Part shown: positions 44,113 through 53,606 of the stretch, in pieces | How positions within the stretch are numbered: position 1 is the stretch's first letter | Layout of the letters: every line of letters starts with the position of its first letter | Assembly (NCBI RefSeq): GCF_002929825.1 | Contig: NZ_PJJN01000037.1 | Span: 1-64,000, forward strand | Direction: 5' to 3' | Origin: Cryobacterium sp. Y29 | GTDB lineage: Bacteria; Actinomycetota; Actinomycetes; Actinomycetales; Microbacteriaceae | DNA length: 64,000 nucleotides | Program-made: the position numbers and the translations under genes | The notes under the pieces: generated by a model | Seen by the model: only the letters and a program-made list of their open reading frames with translations | Database searches by the model: none | What the model was told of the DNA's origin: nothing

Positions 44113-45340
44113 ATGGCAACAGAGATACCGAATGTCATCGTCGGCGTCGACACGCACTCAGACACGCACTACGTCGCCATTATCGATGAGCAGGGTAAAC
44201 ACCTAGCTGCTGAAGAATTCCTAGCGGTCGGGTCCGGTTACCGGAAGATCCTCGCCTTCATTACCGCTTCGGTCTGGTCATTGGCGTGGGCGTTGAAGGA
44301 ACCGGCAGTTATGGGGCCGAACTGAGTCGAGTTCTGCGGACAGCAGGACTCCCCGTTCACGAGGTCAACCGACCCAACCGTCAAGCGCGGCGCCTACGCG
44401 GAAAATCGGATCCGTTGGACGCCTACCAGGCAGCGGAATCAGTCCTGGCGGAACGAGGCACGTCGACGCCGAAAAGCAAGGACGGCCCCGTCGAATGTCT
44501 CCGTGTCCTCCGCGCCGCTCGCAGTTCAGCGATGAAGGCCCGCACCATCTCCATCAACCAGATCAAGGGAATCCTCGTCTCCGCTCCCGAGCAGGTGCGC
44601 AGCCGGTTTCGCGCCCTGACGAGCGCCCAACTCATCTCGGCATTGGAGCGCTCCCGTCCAGTGGGAAACCTCACGGACCCTGACAACGCAACGGCTCTCA
44701 CTTTGAAGAAACTCGCTGCCCGATACCAATTTCTCGAGCGGGAGATTCTGGACACCGATAAAGCGCTGGCGGAGAGCCTCCGGAACTGCGCGCCGCTGTT
44801 GCGGGACGTCCCCGGTGTTGGCATCGAAGTAGCGAGCCAACTCCTCGTCACCGTCGGCGACAACCCCGAACGCATCGCCAGTGAAGCGCAGTTCGCGGCA
44901 CTTGTCGGCGTCGCCCGCAATCCAGCGTAATCCGGCAAGACGAGCCGGCATCGCCTCAGCCGCGGCGGCGACAGAGCCGCCAACGCGGCAATCCACCATG
45001 TCGTCGTGTCACGCCTCGCCACAGACTCCCGACGAGAGAATATGCGGCCCGACGAACGGCTCAAGGCAAGACCAAGAAAGAAATCATGCGCTGCCTAAAA
45101 CGATACGTTTCCCGGGGGCTCTACCGTCAGCTCACCAACCCGCAAGCGGCGCCCGCAGTCACCGACCTACGCCCCGCGCGCCAAGAGCTCCACATCACCC
45201 TCCGCGAGGCTGCAGGACACTTCAACACCTGGCCTGGCACCCTGTCCCGAATTGAACGAGGCCTCAGTCGAGACGACAACCTCGCTAACCAATTCCGGAA
45301 CTGGCTCCATGAGCAAAAGGAAACCCAAAAAATCGATTGA
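44113..45340 (+). pseudogene. IS110-family transposase, three lesions
   Basis: The DEDD transposase is recognisable in pieces: VIVGVDTHSDTHYVAIID at the start, then GVEGTGSYGAEL and KSDPLDAYQAAE in another frame, the Tnp_20 part (LLRDVPGVGIEVASQLLVTVG), SGKTSRHRLSRGGDRAANAAIHH, and the end EIMRCLKRYVSRGLYRQL followed by an HTH-like tail. Lesions: a frameshift near 44265, a TAA at 44928-44930 where family members read Ser, and a second frameshift near 45055. GGAAAGG precedes the ATG. The element cannot move by itself. Confidence 0.85.
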
Positions 45341-45460
45341 CAACTATAGGAGCATCACGCAGGGGGGCGACGACCTGCTACCCGATAGCCGATCCTTCAA
45401 TCGAGACGATGCTGTGGTCGGTCGGCGCCCTCGTTGGTGAGATCTAGGTGTCAGTAGGTG

Positions 45461-45868
45461 TTACTTTCGCCCTGGCCGTTTATGGCTTCGCCAGAGCGAA
45501 GGGCGCGCCAGGAGGGCCAGGGCGAAAGAAACAAGCCCCTCTGTCAGGTAGATACTCGTCGCTGCAGACGAGCCAGCCGTCGTCCCATATCCGGAACCGA
45601 CAAGCAAGCCCATCCCCAACGCCCCGACGGCGTTGGGGATAAAAACGGCGAGTGACTGGACCTGCACCGATCTGCGCCGAATGTTGGCGATGCCCCACGC
45701 GATAAGAAAGGGCGCTGTTCCCGCTGCAACGTTGAAGGCAATGAGGTTGCCTATCGTTTCGTTCTCCCAACCATCCTGCCGCACCGTATTCGGTACGCCT
45801 GTGGTCGGCCAAATCGACGGGCGGGTAAGTTGCCAGTGCCTACACGGCGTGAAAAACTGACAACTCAC
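45461..45868 (-). CDS. Possible membrane-protein remnant
   Basis: A 135-codon frame whose last 100 residues contain three hydrophobic segments (NLIAFNVAAGTAPFLIAWGIA, LAVFIPNAVGALGMGLLVG and IYLTEGLVSFALALLA). It follows the GH54 gene on the same strand by 13 bases. I recognise no family. It may be the surviving end of a transporter cut by the IS110 insertion, or a chance frame; no ribosome-binding site supports the start. Confidence 0.35.
   Translation of the reverse strand: MSCQFFTPCRHWQLTRPSIWPTTGVPNTVRQDGWENETIGNLIAFNVAAGTAPFLIAWGIANIRRRSVQVQSLAVFIPNAVGALGMGLLVGSGYGTTAGSSAATSIYLTEGLVSFALALLARPSLWRSHKRPGRK
45612..45640. repeat. Perfect 12-bp hairpin
   Basis: ATCCCCAACGCC and GGCGTTGGGGAT flank a 5-base loop (CCGAC). 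Neither strand has a T-tract after the stem in the direction of transcription, so a normal intrinsic terminator is unlikely, though it could still stop or stabilise the GH operon transcript. Confidence 0.5.
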
Positions 45869-45881
45869 CCTTCATCGTTCG

Positions 45882-48275
45882 CTAGATGAACTTCTGATTC
45901 GCGCCTCCTGTGCAGGTGTTGATGGTGAGCTGGGTTCCGTTTGTGAACGAGCTCCCTGGAGCTGTCAGGCACAGTCCGCTCGGTGGGTTGAGGATGGTTC
46001 CGTTTGCCTGAGGCGCCCACTGCTGCCCACCTACGCCATTGCAGTTGAACAGGATCACCGTCGTCCCTGGCGCCGTACTGTTGCCGGCAACATCCAGGCA
46101 CCGTGTCAGCGTTTCCAGAGTGTTGTTCGGTGTCAGAGTCCAGTGCTGATCGGCGGCATGCTCAATGCACGACCAGAGCTGAACTTTGGGGCCAGACCAG
46201 TTACCGTAAGTGTCGTTCCCGAAGGTGTCCATGCACTTCCCGCCGGGGGCAGAGATCATCTGGCCTCCTGACACCTTGAACCGCTGCGATCGCGTTCCGT
46301 TACACGACTGGATAGTGAGGACAGTCCCGTTGACTCCGTTCGACATGTCAGTGAGACACAAGCCCGACTGCGGGTTCTTCAGGGAACCGTTCGCCTGTTG
46401 GACCCACTTCTGCCCGCCCACGCCGTTGCAGTCGTACAACTGGACTTCGCTCCCGGCGACAGGGCTGTTGCCGACCACATCGAGGCAGCGCCCCAGCGTG
46501 GTCAAGGACCCGTTGGACGTGTGCCACCAGCTCTGATCATTCGCCTCTCGAAGGCAGTCCCAGCTGACCACGCGGTTCCCGTTGCTGCCGGTGTTCGCTC
46601 CGATAACGTCGACGCAGTTGCCGCCCGGTGCGTTGATGGGCGTCTCGTCGAACAGCAGCCCAGGAGTGACGATGAACCGCTGGCTCGCGGCCCCCGTGCA
46701 CGGCTGGATCTCCAGTCGGGTGCCGTTCGCAGTCTGCGCGTTGCGGCTGGTGAGGCAGAGCCCAGACTGCGGGTTCTTGACCGTGCCATCAGCCTGGGGA
46801 ACCCACTCCTGGCCGCCGAGGCCGTTGCAGTCCCACAGCTGGATCGGTGTGCCTGCGGTCATCGTGTTGCCGGTGATTTCCAGACACCGGCCCATCGTCT
46901 TCAAGGTGTTGGGATACTCGTCCAGACCCGACGTCAGATACACGGTCGGCGTTGTGCGGATGTGCAGCAACTTTTGGTCGACCGCGTCGTGGAGGCAGTC
47001 CCAGAGCTGTACGGCCGCTCCGCCAACGCCATTGTCAGGACCGCTGACGTCGACGCACTTCCCCGCGGGTCCGGTGATTCCGACACCGGGTCCTCCGCCG
47101 GAGGTACCCGTGTACGTCACCGAGGCGATGTCGGACTGCAGCGCGGCGACCGTCGCATTCGGTGCGTATCCCGACGTGATGGCTCCCTCGAAGAAGGACC
47201 CGGGAGCGGCGTTGCTGTTATCTCCACCGGCGCCGAGGGTGATGCCACCTTCCTGCTTCATCGGCGTGTACCCCACTGGTAATGGTCCCTGGAACAAGGA
47301 CGTCAGCGATCCGGAGGTGGCGTTGCCGCCGTCGAGCGCGAAACTGGTCTGCCCGTCGTTTCGGAGCACCCCGGTGACGAACGGACTCGTCTGACTGACG
47401 CTGGAAGGGTTGCTGGGCCCGTTGCTCTGGAAGACGCCATTCTCGAGGTCGGCTTGAATCCAGGGTCCGCGGCCCGAGCACGGTGGCTGCCCGCAGAAGG
47501 TCGACATGATCAATGTGTCCATGTGGCCGGCACCCGTGTTCGTCGAGGTCGCCTCGACGTTGCCGAAGTCGAAGCAGCAGGCGTTGGTGGCCATGGTGCC
47601 GCTCGCCACCCAATACATCGACTCGGGCTGTCCGTTGGTCGCCATCCCTGCGCCGTTTGAGCGTCGGTATCCGACGCGGGGCTCGACCTGGATGCCATAG
47701 ACAGCGTGACCGGCGACTGTGATCGGCAGTGCGTCTGCCCGTGCCCCGATCGCGCTAGAGCCGGCTTCGCCGACCGGTGCGATCGTCAGATGGTTGCCCT
47801 TCACGGACTGGTCGTACACCTGCACGATCGTGCACACCGTGTTCTGACAGAATGCGTCCTGAGACGCCGCATTCGCGTACCCGGAACTCAGCAGCCCCAC
47901 GTCGGCGCCCGCACCATCGGACGCTCTCGTCACTCGGTAGAGCGGACCGGTGTATGACGCGGAGAGAGCCCGAACGGTGGAGTATGCCGCCACGCAGGAA
48001 TTTCCGCTGGACGCGAAGGTGTCGCAGGGGAGCCCCGGCGATGCGGCGACGTTCTGCTTTACCGTTAGAGCGGGCGTCTGGGTCTCGACTTGCGGCGCGG
48101 TAGAAACCACGTCGGCAGTGGCGGGAGTGGTCGCGGGGATACCCGCGATCATCAGGAATGCGACGGCGGCGACGCTGACCAACCGCGAGGGAAATCCCCC
48201 GGCGGCGCCTGCGGATGGATGGCCTCGTGGAGGCCTGCGCCTGCCAACACTCATCGAGTTCCTCAAGACGGACAT
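45882..48275 (-). CDS. Secreted GH54 alpha-L-arabinofuranosidase with three ricin-type lectin domains
   Basis: A 797-residue exported enzyme. After a signal peptide (LVSVAAVAFLMIAGIPATTPATA) the catalytic domain, about residues 75-400, matches GH54 alpha-L-arabinofuranosidase B: LPCDTFASSGNSCVAAYST, VYDQSVKGNHL, CCFDFGNVEAT and LGAGGDNSNAAPGSFFEGA. The acids in GNVE and GGDN are likely catalytic (from memory of fungal AbfB). Three ricin-B/CBM13 modules follow, each with QLWDC or similar and QxW repeats. GH54 enzymes usually carry CBM42, so the CBM13 trio is unusual. ATG at 48275 follows GAGGGAG. It is last in the arabinoside operon and acts outside the cell to release arabinose from arabinoxylan or arabinan. 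Confidence 0.85.
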   Translation of the reverse strand: MSVLRNSMSVGRRRPPRGHPSAGAAGGFPSRLVSVAAVAFLMIAGIPATTPATADVVSTAPQVETQTPALTVKQNVAASPGLPCDTFASSGNSCVAAYSTVRALSASYTGPLYRVTRASDGAGADVGLLSSGYANAASQDAFCQNTVCTIVQVYDQSVKGNHLTIAPVGEAGSSAIGARADALPITVAGHAVYGIQVEPRVGYRRSNGAGMATNGQPESMYWVASGTMATNACCFDFGNVEATSTNTGAGHMDTLIMSTFCGQPPCSGRGPWIQADLENGVFQSNGPSNPSSVSQTSPFVTGVLRNDGQTSFALDGGNATSGSLTSLFQGPLPVGYTPMKQEGGITLGAGGDNSNAAPGSFFEGAITSGYAPNATVAALQSDIASVTYTGTSGGGPGVGITGPAGKCVDVSGPDNGVGGAAVQLWDCLHDAVDQKLLHIRTTPTVYLTSGLDEYPNTLKTMGRCLEITGNTMTAGTPIQLWDCNGLGGQEWVPQADGTVKNPQSGLCLTSRNAQTANGTRLEIQPCTGAASQRFIVTPGLLFDETPINAPGGNCVDVIGANTGSNGNRVVSWDCLREANDQSWWHTSNGSLTTLGRCLDVVGNSPVAGSEVQLYDCNGVGGQKWVQQANGSLKNPQSGLCLTDMSNGVNGTVLTIQSCNGTRSQRFKVSGGQMISAPGGKCMDTFGNDTYGNWSGPKVQLWSCIEHAADQHWTLTPNNTLETLTRCLDVAGNSTAPGTTVILFNCNGVGGQQWAPQANGTILNPPSGLCLTAPGSSFTNGTQLTINTCTGGANQKFI

Positions 48276-48317
48276 GAATGTCTCCCTCATTGCGTACTTC
48301 TCCTTGCCTTGCGTCGG

Positions 48318-49259
48318 TTACCGATGGGTGGGGATGGAGGAGCCTTGCGTCGGGCCGCCGACCCAAGGCTCCTCCGGCTCGAAGGAGATGCGGCGCACGT
48401 GCATCTTGCGTGCATCATGGTGCGCATCCCATGCATGGAAAACGATTACATCGTCACCGTCCGGAGTGACCGCCAGGGAATTATGTCCGGGCCCGATCAG
48501 TCCGTCGTCGTCGGTGGTGAGCAGAGGGGCTGTGTTCTGCGGGGCGTGTGCCCACGGGCCAGCCGGGTGGTCGGCGACAGCCCACGAGATGGCATACCCG
48601 TCGCCGGTCCAAGCACCTCCGGAGTAGGTCATCCAGTATCGGCCGGCGCGGTGGATGACAGCGGGGCCTTCCAGAGTGTGCCAATCGAAGGTGCTGTTGT
48701 AAATAGCCCGGGCGCGTTCGTAGATCTGCCAGTCCGCGTTGGGCTCAAGTACCACGGCAGGGGATCCCGCGGTCGCATCCATCGCGGAGAGACGAACGAC
48801 CGCGAGGTGGGTGCCGGGGCGAGGGTGCTGGAGAACGTCGCGGGCAAAGAACAGGTACCAGGTGCCGTCGACGTCGCGGAACGGGTGCGCATCGATCGCG
48901 AACGACTCGTGCGGGGTCAGGTTGACTCCTTGGTCGACGAACGGACCGAGTGGGTGGTCGGCGCGGGCGACGCGGAGATGATGCCCGACGATGCCGTGCC
49001 CGACCGAGTAGTACAGCCACCAGCCGCCGTCGGCTTCCACCACCTCCGGCGCCCAATACTCGTCACCGAGTTCGGCACCCAGCCGGGGAAGCACCGAGCC
49101 GTGTGATTCCCAGTGAGTCATATCCGTCGACGTCAGCGCCTCGAAGACCATATGCCCGGAGGCGGGCGGACGGCCCGTGCCGTAGGCCACATACGAGCCG
49201 TCGGCGACCTGCAGCACGAACGGGTCAGCGAAGTACTCCGCATACACGGGCGTGCTCAT
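48318..49259 (-). CDS. GH43-type glycoside hydrolase
   Basis: A 313-residue five-bladed beta-propeller hydrolase. The GH43 triad is visible: catalytic base in FADPFVLQ (Asp12), the pKa-modulating Asp in FAIDAHPF and the acid Glu in TLEGPAVI. There is no signal peptide, so it works inside the cell on imported oligosaccharides, probably removing arabinose or xylose. The ATG overlaps the upstream TGA (ATGA). Exact specificity (arabinofuranosidase, arabinanase or xylosidase) cannot be read from sequence. Confidence 0.85.
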   Translation of the reverse strand: MSTPVYAEYFADPFVLQVADGSYVAYGTGRPPASGHMVFEALTSTDMTHWESHGSVLPRLGAELGDEYWAPEVVEADGGWWLYYSVGHGIVGHHLRVARADHPLGPFVDQGVNLTPHESFAIDAHPFRDVDGTWYLFFARDVLQHPRPGTHLAVVRLSAMDATAGSPAVVLEPNADWQIYERARAIYNSTFDWHTLEGPAVIHRAGRYWMTYSGGAWTGDGYAISWAVADHPAGPWAHAPQNTAPLLTTDDDGLIGPGHNSLAVTPDGDDVIVFHAWDAHHDARKMHVRRISFEPEEPWVGGPTQGSSIPTHR

Positions 49260-50566
49260 GACAGCTCCCGGAAGAGCGCGGCGGCCGGTGTGGGTACGCG
49301 CGTGAGTGTGCCGTCCGGGCGTTCATCGAGACGCACGAGGCCCATGCGACGCAGGAACGGCGTCTTCCCTTGGGAGGGGTCGCCGAGCGACGGCGCCGGC
49401 CCCACCGACGTGGTTCCATCGGCGGCGACGTTCTCCACGACGAACTCTTCGACGTTGGTGCCATCGGCAGCCCAGGACCAGTCGACGAAGTCGAACATCG
49501 GCCACCATGTATACCCACGGATATCGAACCGGTCACGCAGGTCTTCCACAACTGCGGCGGAATCGCGCAGCCAGCGCGTCCGCATCATGTCGTCACCCTC
49601 GATGCTGGTTTCGGTGATGATCAGTGGGAGCTGGTACCGGGTGGCAAAGCTTTCCAGAGCCTCGCTGAGACCGAGCGTCCATTTGTCGTAGGAGATCTGC
49701 ACGTGTTTCCCGTCGACGCGGGTGACGCGACGCGGTGTCAGGTCGGGATAGTAGTTCACCCCTAGGAAGTCCGGGACGGCGGGGTTGGCGCGGAGCCAGT
49801 CCAGGTCCTCTTGACGGGCACCGTGCTCGAGGAGCCATGCCCACAATGGGTGCACCTCGTCGACACGCCCGAAGAGGAAATCGGTGGGCAGCCAGCCAAT
49901 ATCCCGGATGAGCGCGGTGTGCTCACCTAGTGCGGAGTCCTGAGTGTGCACGACGGTGGAGGCTTCGACGTGGACGATTACGGCGTCCGGATTGACCTCA
50001 CGAATCGTTGCCGTCGTCCGTGCCATCCCCACCGCGATCGGCACCGCGACCTTCACCCACCCGTCCCACCCGGTCAGGCGCGGCGGCCAAACCCCGCGGA
50101 GTCCGCAGAACGACGCTGTGGTCACCGGTTCATTCAACGGTGTGAAGTGCGTCACTCGAGTGCGGTACCGGTCAGCGAACGCGCGAGCGAACTCCGCGAT
50201 GGCCTCCGGGTACCCGGGATCAGCGAATGAATCGGTGAGCCATCGAGGTGTCCCGTAGTGGACGAGGTCTGCGACGATCGTCAGCCCCAGCTCGTCGACA
50301 ACGAATGGAATCACTTTGTCGAGCTCGTCCCATGCGTACACGCCGGGAGCAACGTGGACAAGCGGCCAGCTGACGCCGCAACGGACTGCAGTCGCCCCGA
50401 GATCACGGGCGAGAGTGAGGTCTTCCCGCCAAGCAGTGGTGTGGCCGGTCAGGACGTGTTCGTCGAGCGGGGCCTCCGATGACGACACCGGGTACACACA
50501 GGTGTCTTCGATACCGAGAAGCCAGGTGAAGCCGCCGCGGGCGAAGGGCTCGTGGGGAGATATCAT
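49256..50566 (-). CDS. GH1-type beta-glycosidase
   Basis: A 436-residue (beta/alpha)8 hydrolase of glycoside hydrolase family 1. The acid/base Glu lies in FTPLNEPVT and the nucleophile in LIITETSI; the C-terminal aromatic GYTWWPMFDFVDW is also typical. No signal peptide. The ATG at 50566 overlaps the permease stop as ATGA; the longer frame adds 64 basic residues and is rejected. The protein is a little divergent from classical bgl enzymes, so the substrate could be a beta-galactoside, glucoside or arabinoside. Confidence 0.8.
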   Translation of the reverse strand: MISPHEPFARGGFTWLLGIEDTCVYPVSSSEAPLDEHVLTGHTTAWREDLTLARDLGATAVRCGVSWPLVHVAPGVYAWDELDKVIPFVVDELGLTIVADLVHYGTPRWLTDSFADPGYPEAIAEFARAFADRYRTRVTHFTPLNEPVTTASFCGLRGVWPPRLTGWDGWVKVAVPIAVGMARTTATIREVNPDAVIVHVEASTVVHTQDSALGEHTALIRDIGWLPTDFLFGRVDEVHPLWAWLLEHGARQEDLDWLRANPAVPDFLGVNYYPDLTPRRVTRVDGKHVQISYDKWTLGLSEALESFATRYQLPLIITETSIEGDDMMRTRWLRDSAAVVEDLRDRFDIRGYTWWPMFDFVDWSWAADGTNVEEFVVENVAADGTTSVGPAPSLGDPSQGKTPFLRRMGLVRLDERPDGTLTRVPTPAAALFRELS

Positions 50567-51381
50567 TTTAGTCCTGTCGTCGCAATGCCCGCCACGAAGT
50601 ACTTCTGCGCGAAGAAGAACGCCAGAGCGAGGGGAAGAAGAGAGATGGTGGCCCCGGCGAGGAGGACCGCATGATCGGTGACATGCTGTCCACCGAAGAG
50701 GGTCAGCCCGGCGGGTAGAGTGCGCATCTCGGTGGAACTCGTGACGATCAGTGGCCACAGCAGGTCATTCCAGAGGTTCATGAAGTGCAGCACGGCCAGT
50801 GTCGCCAACGCGGGCTTGGCCAGAGGCAAGATGATGGTCCAGTAGATACGCAGGTGACCGGCGCCGTCGATACGCGCCGCTTCGTCGAGTTCCCGCGGTA
50901 TAGAGATGAAGAACTGCCGCAGCATGAAGATCCCGAAGGCGCTCGTCGCGCGAGGAATAATCAGGCCTTGGTAAGTGTCGAGCCATCCGAAGTGGAACAG
51001 TTCGATGAACACTGGGATCAGCGTCACCTGGAACGGGACCATCAGGGTCGCGATCACGAGCCAGAACAGCACGTTCGATCCGCGGAACTGTATCCTCGCC
51101 AGCGCATACGCGCACATAGAGTCGAACAGCAGGCACAGAACGGTGGTCACGCCGGCGAAGATGAAGCTGTTCAGCAGCAGGCGCAGGAACGGCAGCTCTT
51201 GCCAGATGCTGATGTAGCCGTCGAGCGTCCACGTGGTGGGAAGAAGTCGCTCCGGTGCAGCGAACAGGTCGGCTTCGCTGCGGAATGAGCCAGCGATCAT
51301 CCAGATGAACGGAATCAGCGCGGCGAGAACGCCGATGCCCAGCAGCACCCACTTGAGGGAGACATGGAATTTAGTCGACAT
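50563..51381 (-). CDS. ABC sugar transporter permease (MalG-like)
   Basis: A 272-residue inner-membrane permease with six membrane segments. The EAA loop that contacts the ATPase is ELDEAARIDGAGHLRIYWTI. It pairs with the next permease to import an oligosaccharide. ATG at 51381 overlaps the upstream stop by 11 bases. The operon has no ATPase gene, so a shared MsiK-type ATPase elsewhere must energise it, as is common in actinobacteria. Confidence 0.9.
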   Translation of the reverse strand: MSTKFHVSLKWVLLGIGVLAALIPFIWMIAGSFRSEADLFAAPERLLPTTWTLDGYISIWQELPFLRLLLNSFIFAGVTTVLCLLFDSMCAYALARIQFRGSNVLFWLVIATLMVPFQVTLIPVFIELFHFGWLDTYQGLIIPRATSAFGIFMLRQFFISIPRELDEAARIDGAGHLRIYWTIILPLAKPALATLAVLHFMNLWNDLLWPLIVTSSTEMRTLPAGLTLFGGQHVTDHAVLLAGATISLLPLALAFFFAQKYFVAGIATTGLK

Positions 51382-52306
51382 CCTGGTACCTGAACAATCT
51401 GAGCTGAAGTGCCGACAGGAGCATGATGATGACGAACAAGACCCAGGCGATCGCGGAGGCGTACCCAAGGTTGAAGTTGGTGAAGCCCTCGCGGTACATC
51501 ATCGTCACCAGAGTGTCCGTGGCGAACAACGGTCCTCCGTTGGTCATGACGTAGACGAGGTCGAAGACCTGGAGGGAGTTGATCGTCAAGATCATCGTCA
51601 CGAACAGGAGCGTCGGTCGGATGCTGGGAAGGGTGACATGCCAGTTCAACTGTCGGGCGTTCGCACCGTCGAGCCGAGCCGCCTCGTAGAGAGAATCGGG
51701 CACCCCTTTGATCCCTGCGAGCAGGATCACCATCGCGTAGCCGACGGTTTTCCAGACGCTGACGAAAATCACTGTCGACAACGCCAACGACGGGTCCTGC
51801 AGGAACTCGACAGGATCGCCGCCGAAGAGCTGGACGACACCGCCGACGAATCCGATGCGGGCGTCGAGGAGGAACCGCCAGACCAATCCGATCGTTGCGA
51901 GCGCCACGATCGTCGGGAAGAAAAAGATGGAGCGGAAGACTCGATTGAACCATGTCTCGCGCATCAGGGCGGTGGCAGCCCAATAGCCGATTCCGATCTG
52001 CAGAACGACGCTGACCAGCGAGAAGAGCAGCGTCACGCGCAGCGCGTTCCAAAACAGTTCGTCGCCCAGCAGCCTCTGATAGTTGTCGAGCCCGAGCCAG
52101 ATCTGGCTCTCAGCGCCGATACGCCAATCGTGCAGGCTATACCAGAGCGATTGGGTGATCGGGTAGACAATGAAAACGATAAGAATGATGATGCTCGGCG
52201 CGGCGAACAGCCATCCGGGCAGGCCTCGGAACGCCCTTCGCGGGGCGGCCCTCCCGCCGCCGGGGCGAGAGCCCCGGACGGCCGGAGAGGTAGTGCGCGT
52301 GCTCAC
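51371..52306 (-). CDS. ABC sugar transporter permease (MalF-like)
   Basis: A 311-residue permease. Six membrane segments start at LFAAPSIIILIVFIVYPITQSLW; the EAA motif is SLYEAARLDGANARQLNWHV. GTG at 52306 overlaps the TGA of the binding-protein gene (GTGA); ATG at 52318 is the alternative. The N-terminal 25 residues are Arg-rich and cytoplasmic. Confidence 0.9.
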   Translation of the reverse strand: MSTRTTSPAVRGSRPGGGRAAPRRAFRGLPGWLFAAPSIIILIVFIVYPITQSLWYSLHDWRIGAESQIWLGLDNYQRLLGDELFWNALRVTLLFSLVSVVLQIGIGYWAATALMRETWFNRVFRSIFFFPTIVALATIGLVWRFLLDARIGFVGGVVQLFGGDPVEFLQDPSLALSTVIFVSVWKTVGYAMVILLAGIKGVPDSLYEAARLDGANARQLNWHVTLPSIRPTLLFVTMILTINSLQVFDLVYVMTNGGPLFATDTLVTMMYREGFTNFNLGYASAIAWVLFVIIMLLSALQLRLFRYQDVD

Positions 52307-53532
52307 TTGTCGGAGCATCCGGTGATCGCATTGATCTTCGCGGATGCCGCAGCGGCCGCGTCCGCGACATCGCTGCCGCGCGTGATTTCCCCAATGAAGG
52401 GCACATACGCTTCGGAATCGATCTGTGTCGAACCCTCGACACCGACGAGGTACAGCCGAGCGGTGGGCAACGCCGCCGCGAATGATGCCACGATCTCGTT
52501 GGCCGCGAGCTCGGAATCGTCGGCGAGGTCGGTGCGCACCGGCGGGAACCCGCTGTCGAGAGCGAACTGCCGCTGCGCATCCTGCCCGGTCCACCACTCC
52601 AAGAACGCCTGCGCCTCCGCCGGGTGCTTGGTCTGGGCAGAGGCTGCCATCGGCACAGTCGAACCGAGCGTCACGGGGCCATCGACTCCGACGGGAACCG
52701 GGGCGACGCCGAAGTCGATGCCGGCCTCGGCGTAACCGGCCGCAGCCCACGGACCGTTCAGCTGCATAGCCGCCTTGCCGGCACTGAACAGAGAGTCGGA
52801 TTCCGCTCCCGTAAGCCCCACCGGGGCGGCGCCAGCGTTGACGAGGTCAACCCAGCTCTGCAGACCGGCCACATTCTGCGCGCTGTCGAGCACCGAGCAG
52901 CCCTCCGCGTCGACGATGTCGCCGCCCTCAAGCCACTGCAGGATCGGCCACATCTGAATCGTCTCGTGGTCCGCCAGCGAAAGCCCCACTATTCCGTCGC
53001 CGGACAACGCCGCCGCATCCTCCTTGAACTCCTCTACGGTCGTAGGCGGCTGCTCGATACCGGCCCCCGAGAAGAGCGACTTGTTGTAGTAAAGCTGCAG
53101 TGTCGCGACGTTCGCCGGCACGGCGTAGAGCGTGTCGTCCACAGTGAATGCGTCGACCGCTGCGGGCGCAAGCAGCGTCGTGTCCCCAACGTCATCGAGC
53201 TTCAGGAGCGAATTGGTGTCGAGGTACTTCTTCACGATGTTCGGGTCGAAGCTCGGCGTCGCAAGGTCAGGGCCTTGGCCGGTCGCCCACGCGGACGGCA
53301 GCTTCTGCGCGATCGTGTCCCACGGCTGCACCTCCATGGTCACCTGAATATCATCGTGAGATTCGTTGAAGGCGACGATGAGGTCTTCGTACCCTCCCCG
53401 ATCTCCGCCTGTGAAACCTGTCCACAAAGTGAGCTCGACCGGGGCGTCTGATTCGGGGGCAGTAGCGCTGCAACCCGCCAAGACGACGGCCGCCACAGAT
53501 GCGGCCGCCAGTGCTGATGTGATTCTTCTCAT
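52303..53532 (-). CDS. Extracellular sugar-binding lipoprotein of the ABC transporter
   Basis: A 409-residue family 1 solute-binding protein. The signal peptide ends in a lipobox (VVLAGCSA), so it is tethered outside by the Cys. The start of the mature protein (VELTLWTGFTGGDRGGYEDLIVAFN) is characteristic of sugar binders. GAAGGAGAG lies 7 bases before the ATG at 53532. It captures the ligand of the operon, presumably an arabinose-containing oligosaccharide given the hydrolases downstream. Confidence 0.9.
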   Translation of the reverse strand: MRRITSALAAASVAAVVLAGCSATAPESDAPVELTLWTGFTGGDRGGYEDLIVAFNESHDDIQVTMEVQPWDTIAQKLPSAWATGQGPDLATPSFDPNIVKKYLDTNSLLKLDDVGDTTLLAPAAVDAFTVDDTLYAVPANVATLQLYYNKSLFSGAGIEQPPTTVEEFKEDAAALSGDGIVGLSLADHETIQMWPILQWLEGGDIVDAEGCSVLDSAQNVAGLQSWVDLVNAGAAPVGLTGAESDSLFSAGKAAMQLNGPWAAAGYAEAGIDFGVAPVPVGVDGPVTLGSTVPMAASAQTKHPAEAQAFLEWWTGQDAQRQFALDSGFPPVRTDLADDSELAANEIVASFAAALPTARLYLVGVEGSTQIDSEAYVPFIGEITRGSDVADAAAAASAKINAITGCSDK

Positions 53533-53606
53533 AAGAAAGCTCTCCTTCGGGCTGTATGAGATCGTGTGATTCGGATAGGTGAGAGACGGCCCTCTCGGTG
53601 TTGCGC

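Noticed and set aside
48090..49106. 338-codon plus-strand open frame opposite the GH54 and GH43 genes
   Set aside because: It spans two real genes and their junction on the other strand, with no domain of its own.
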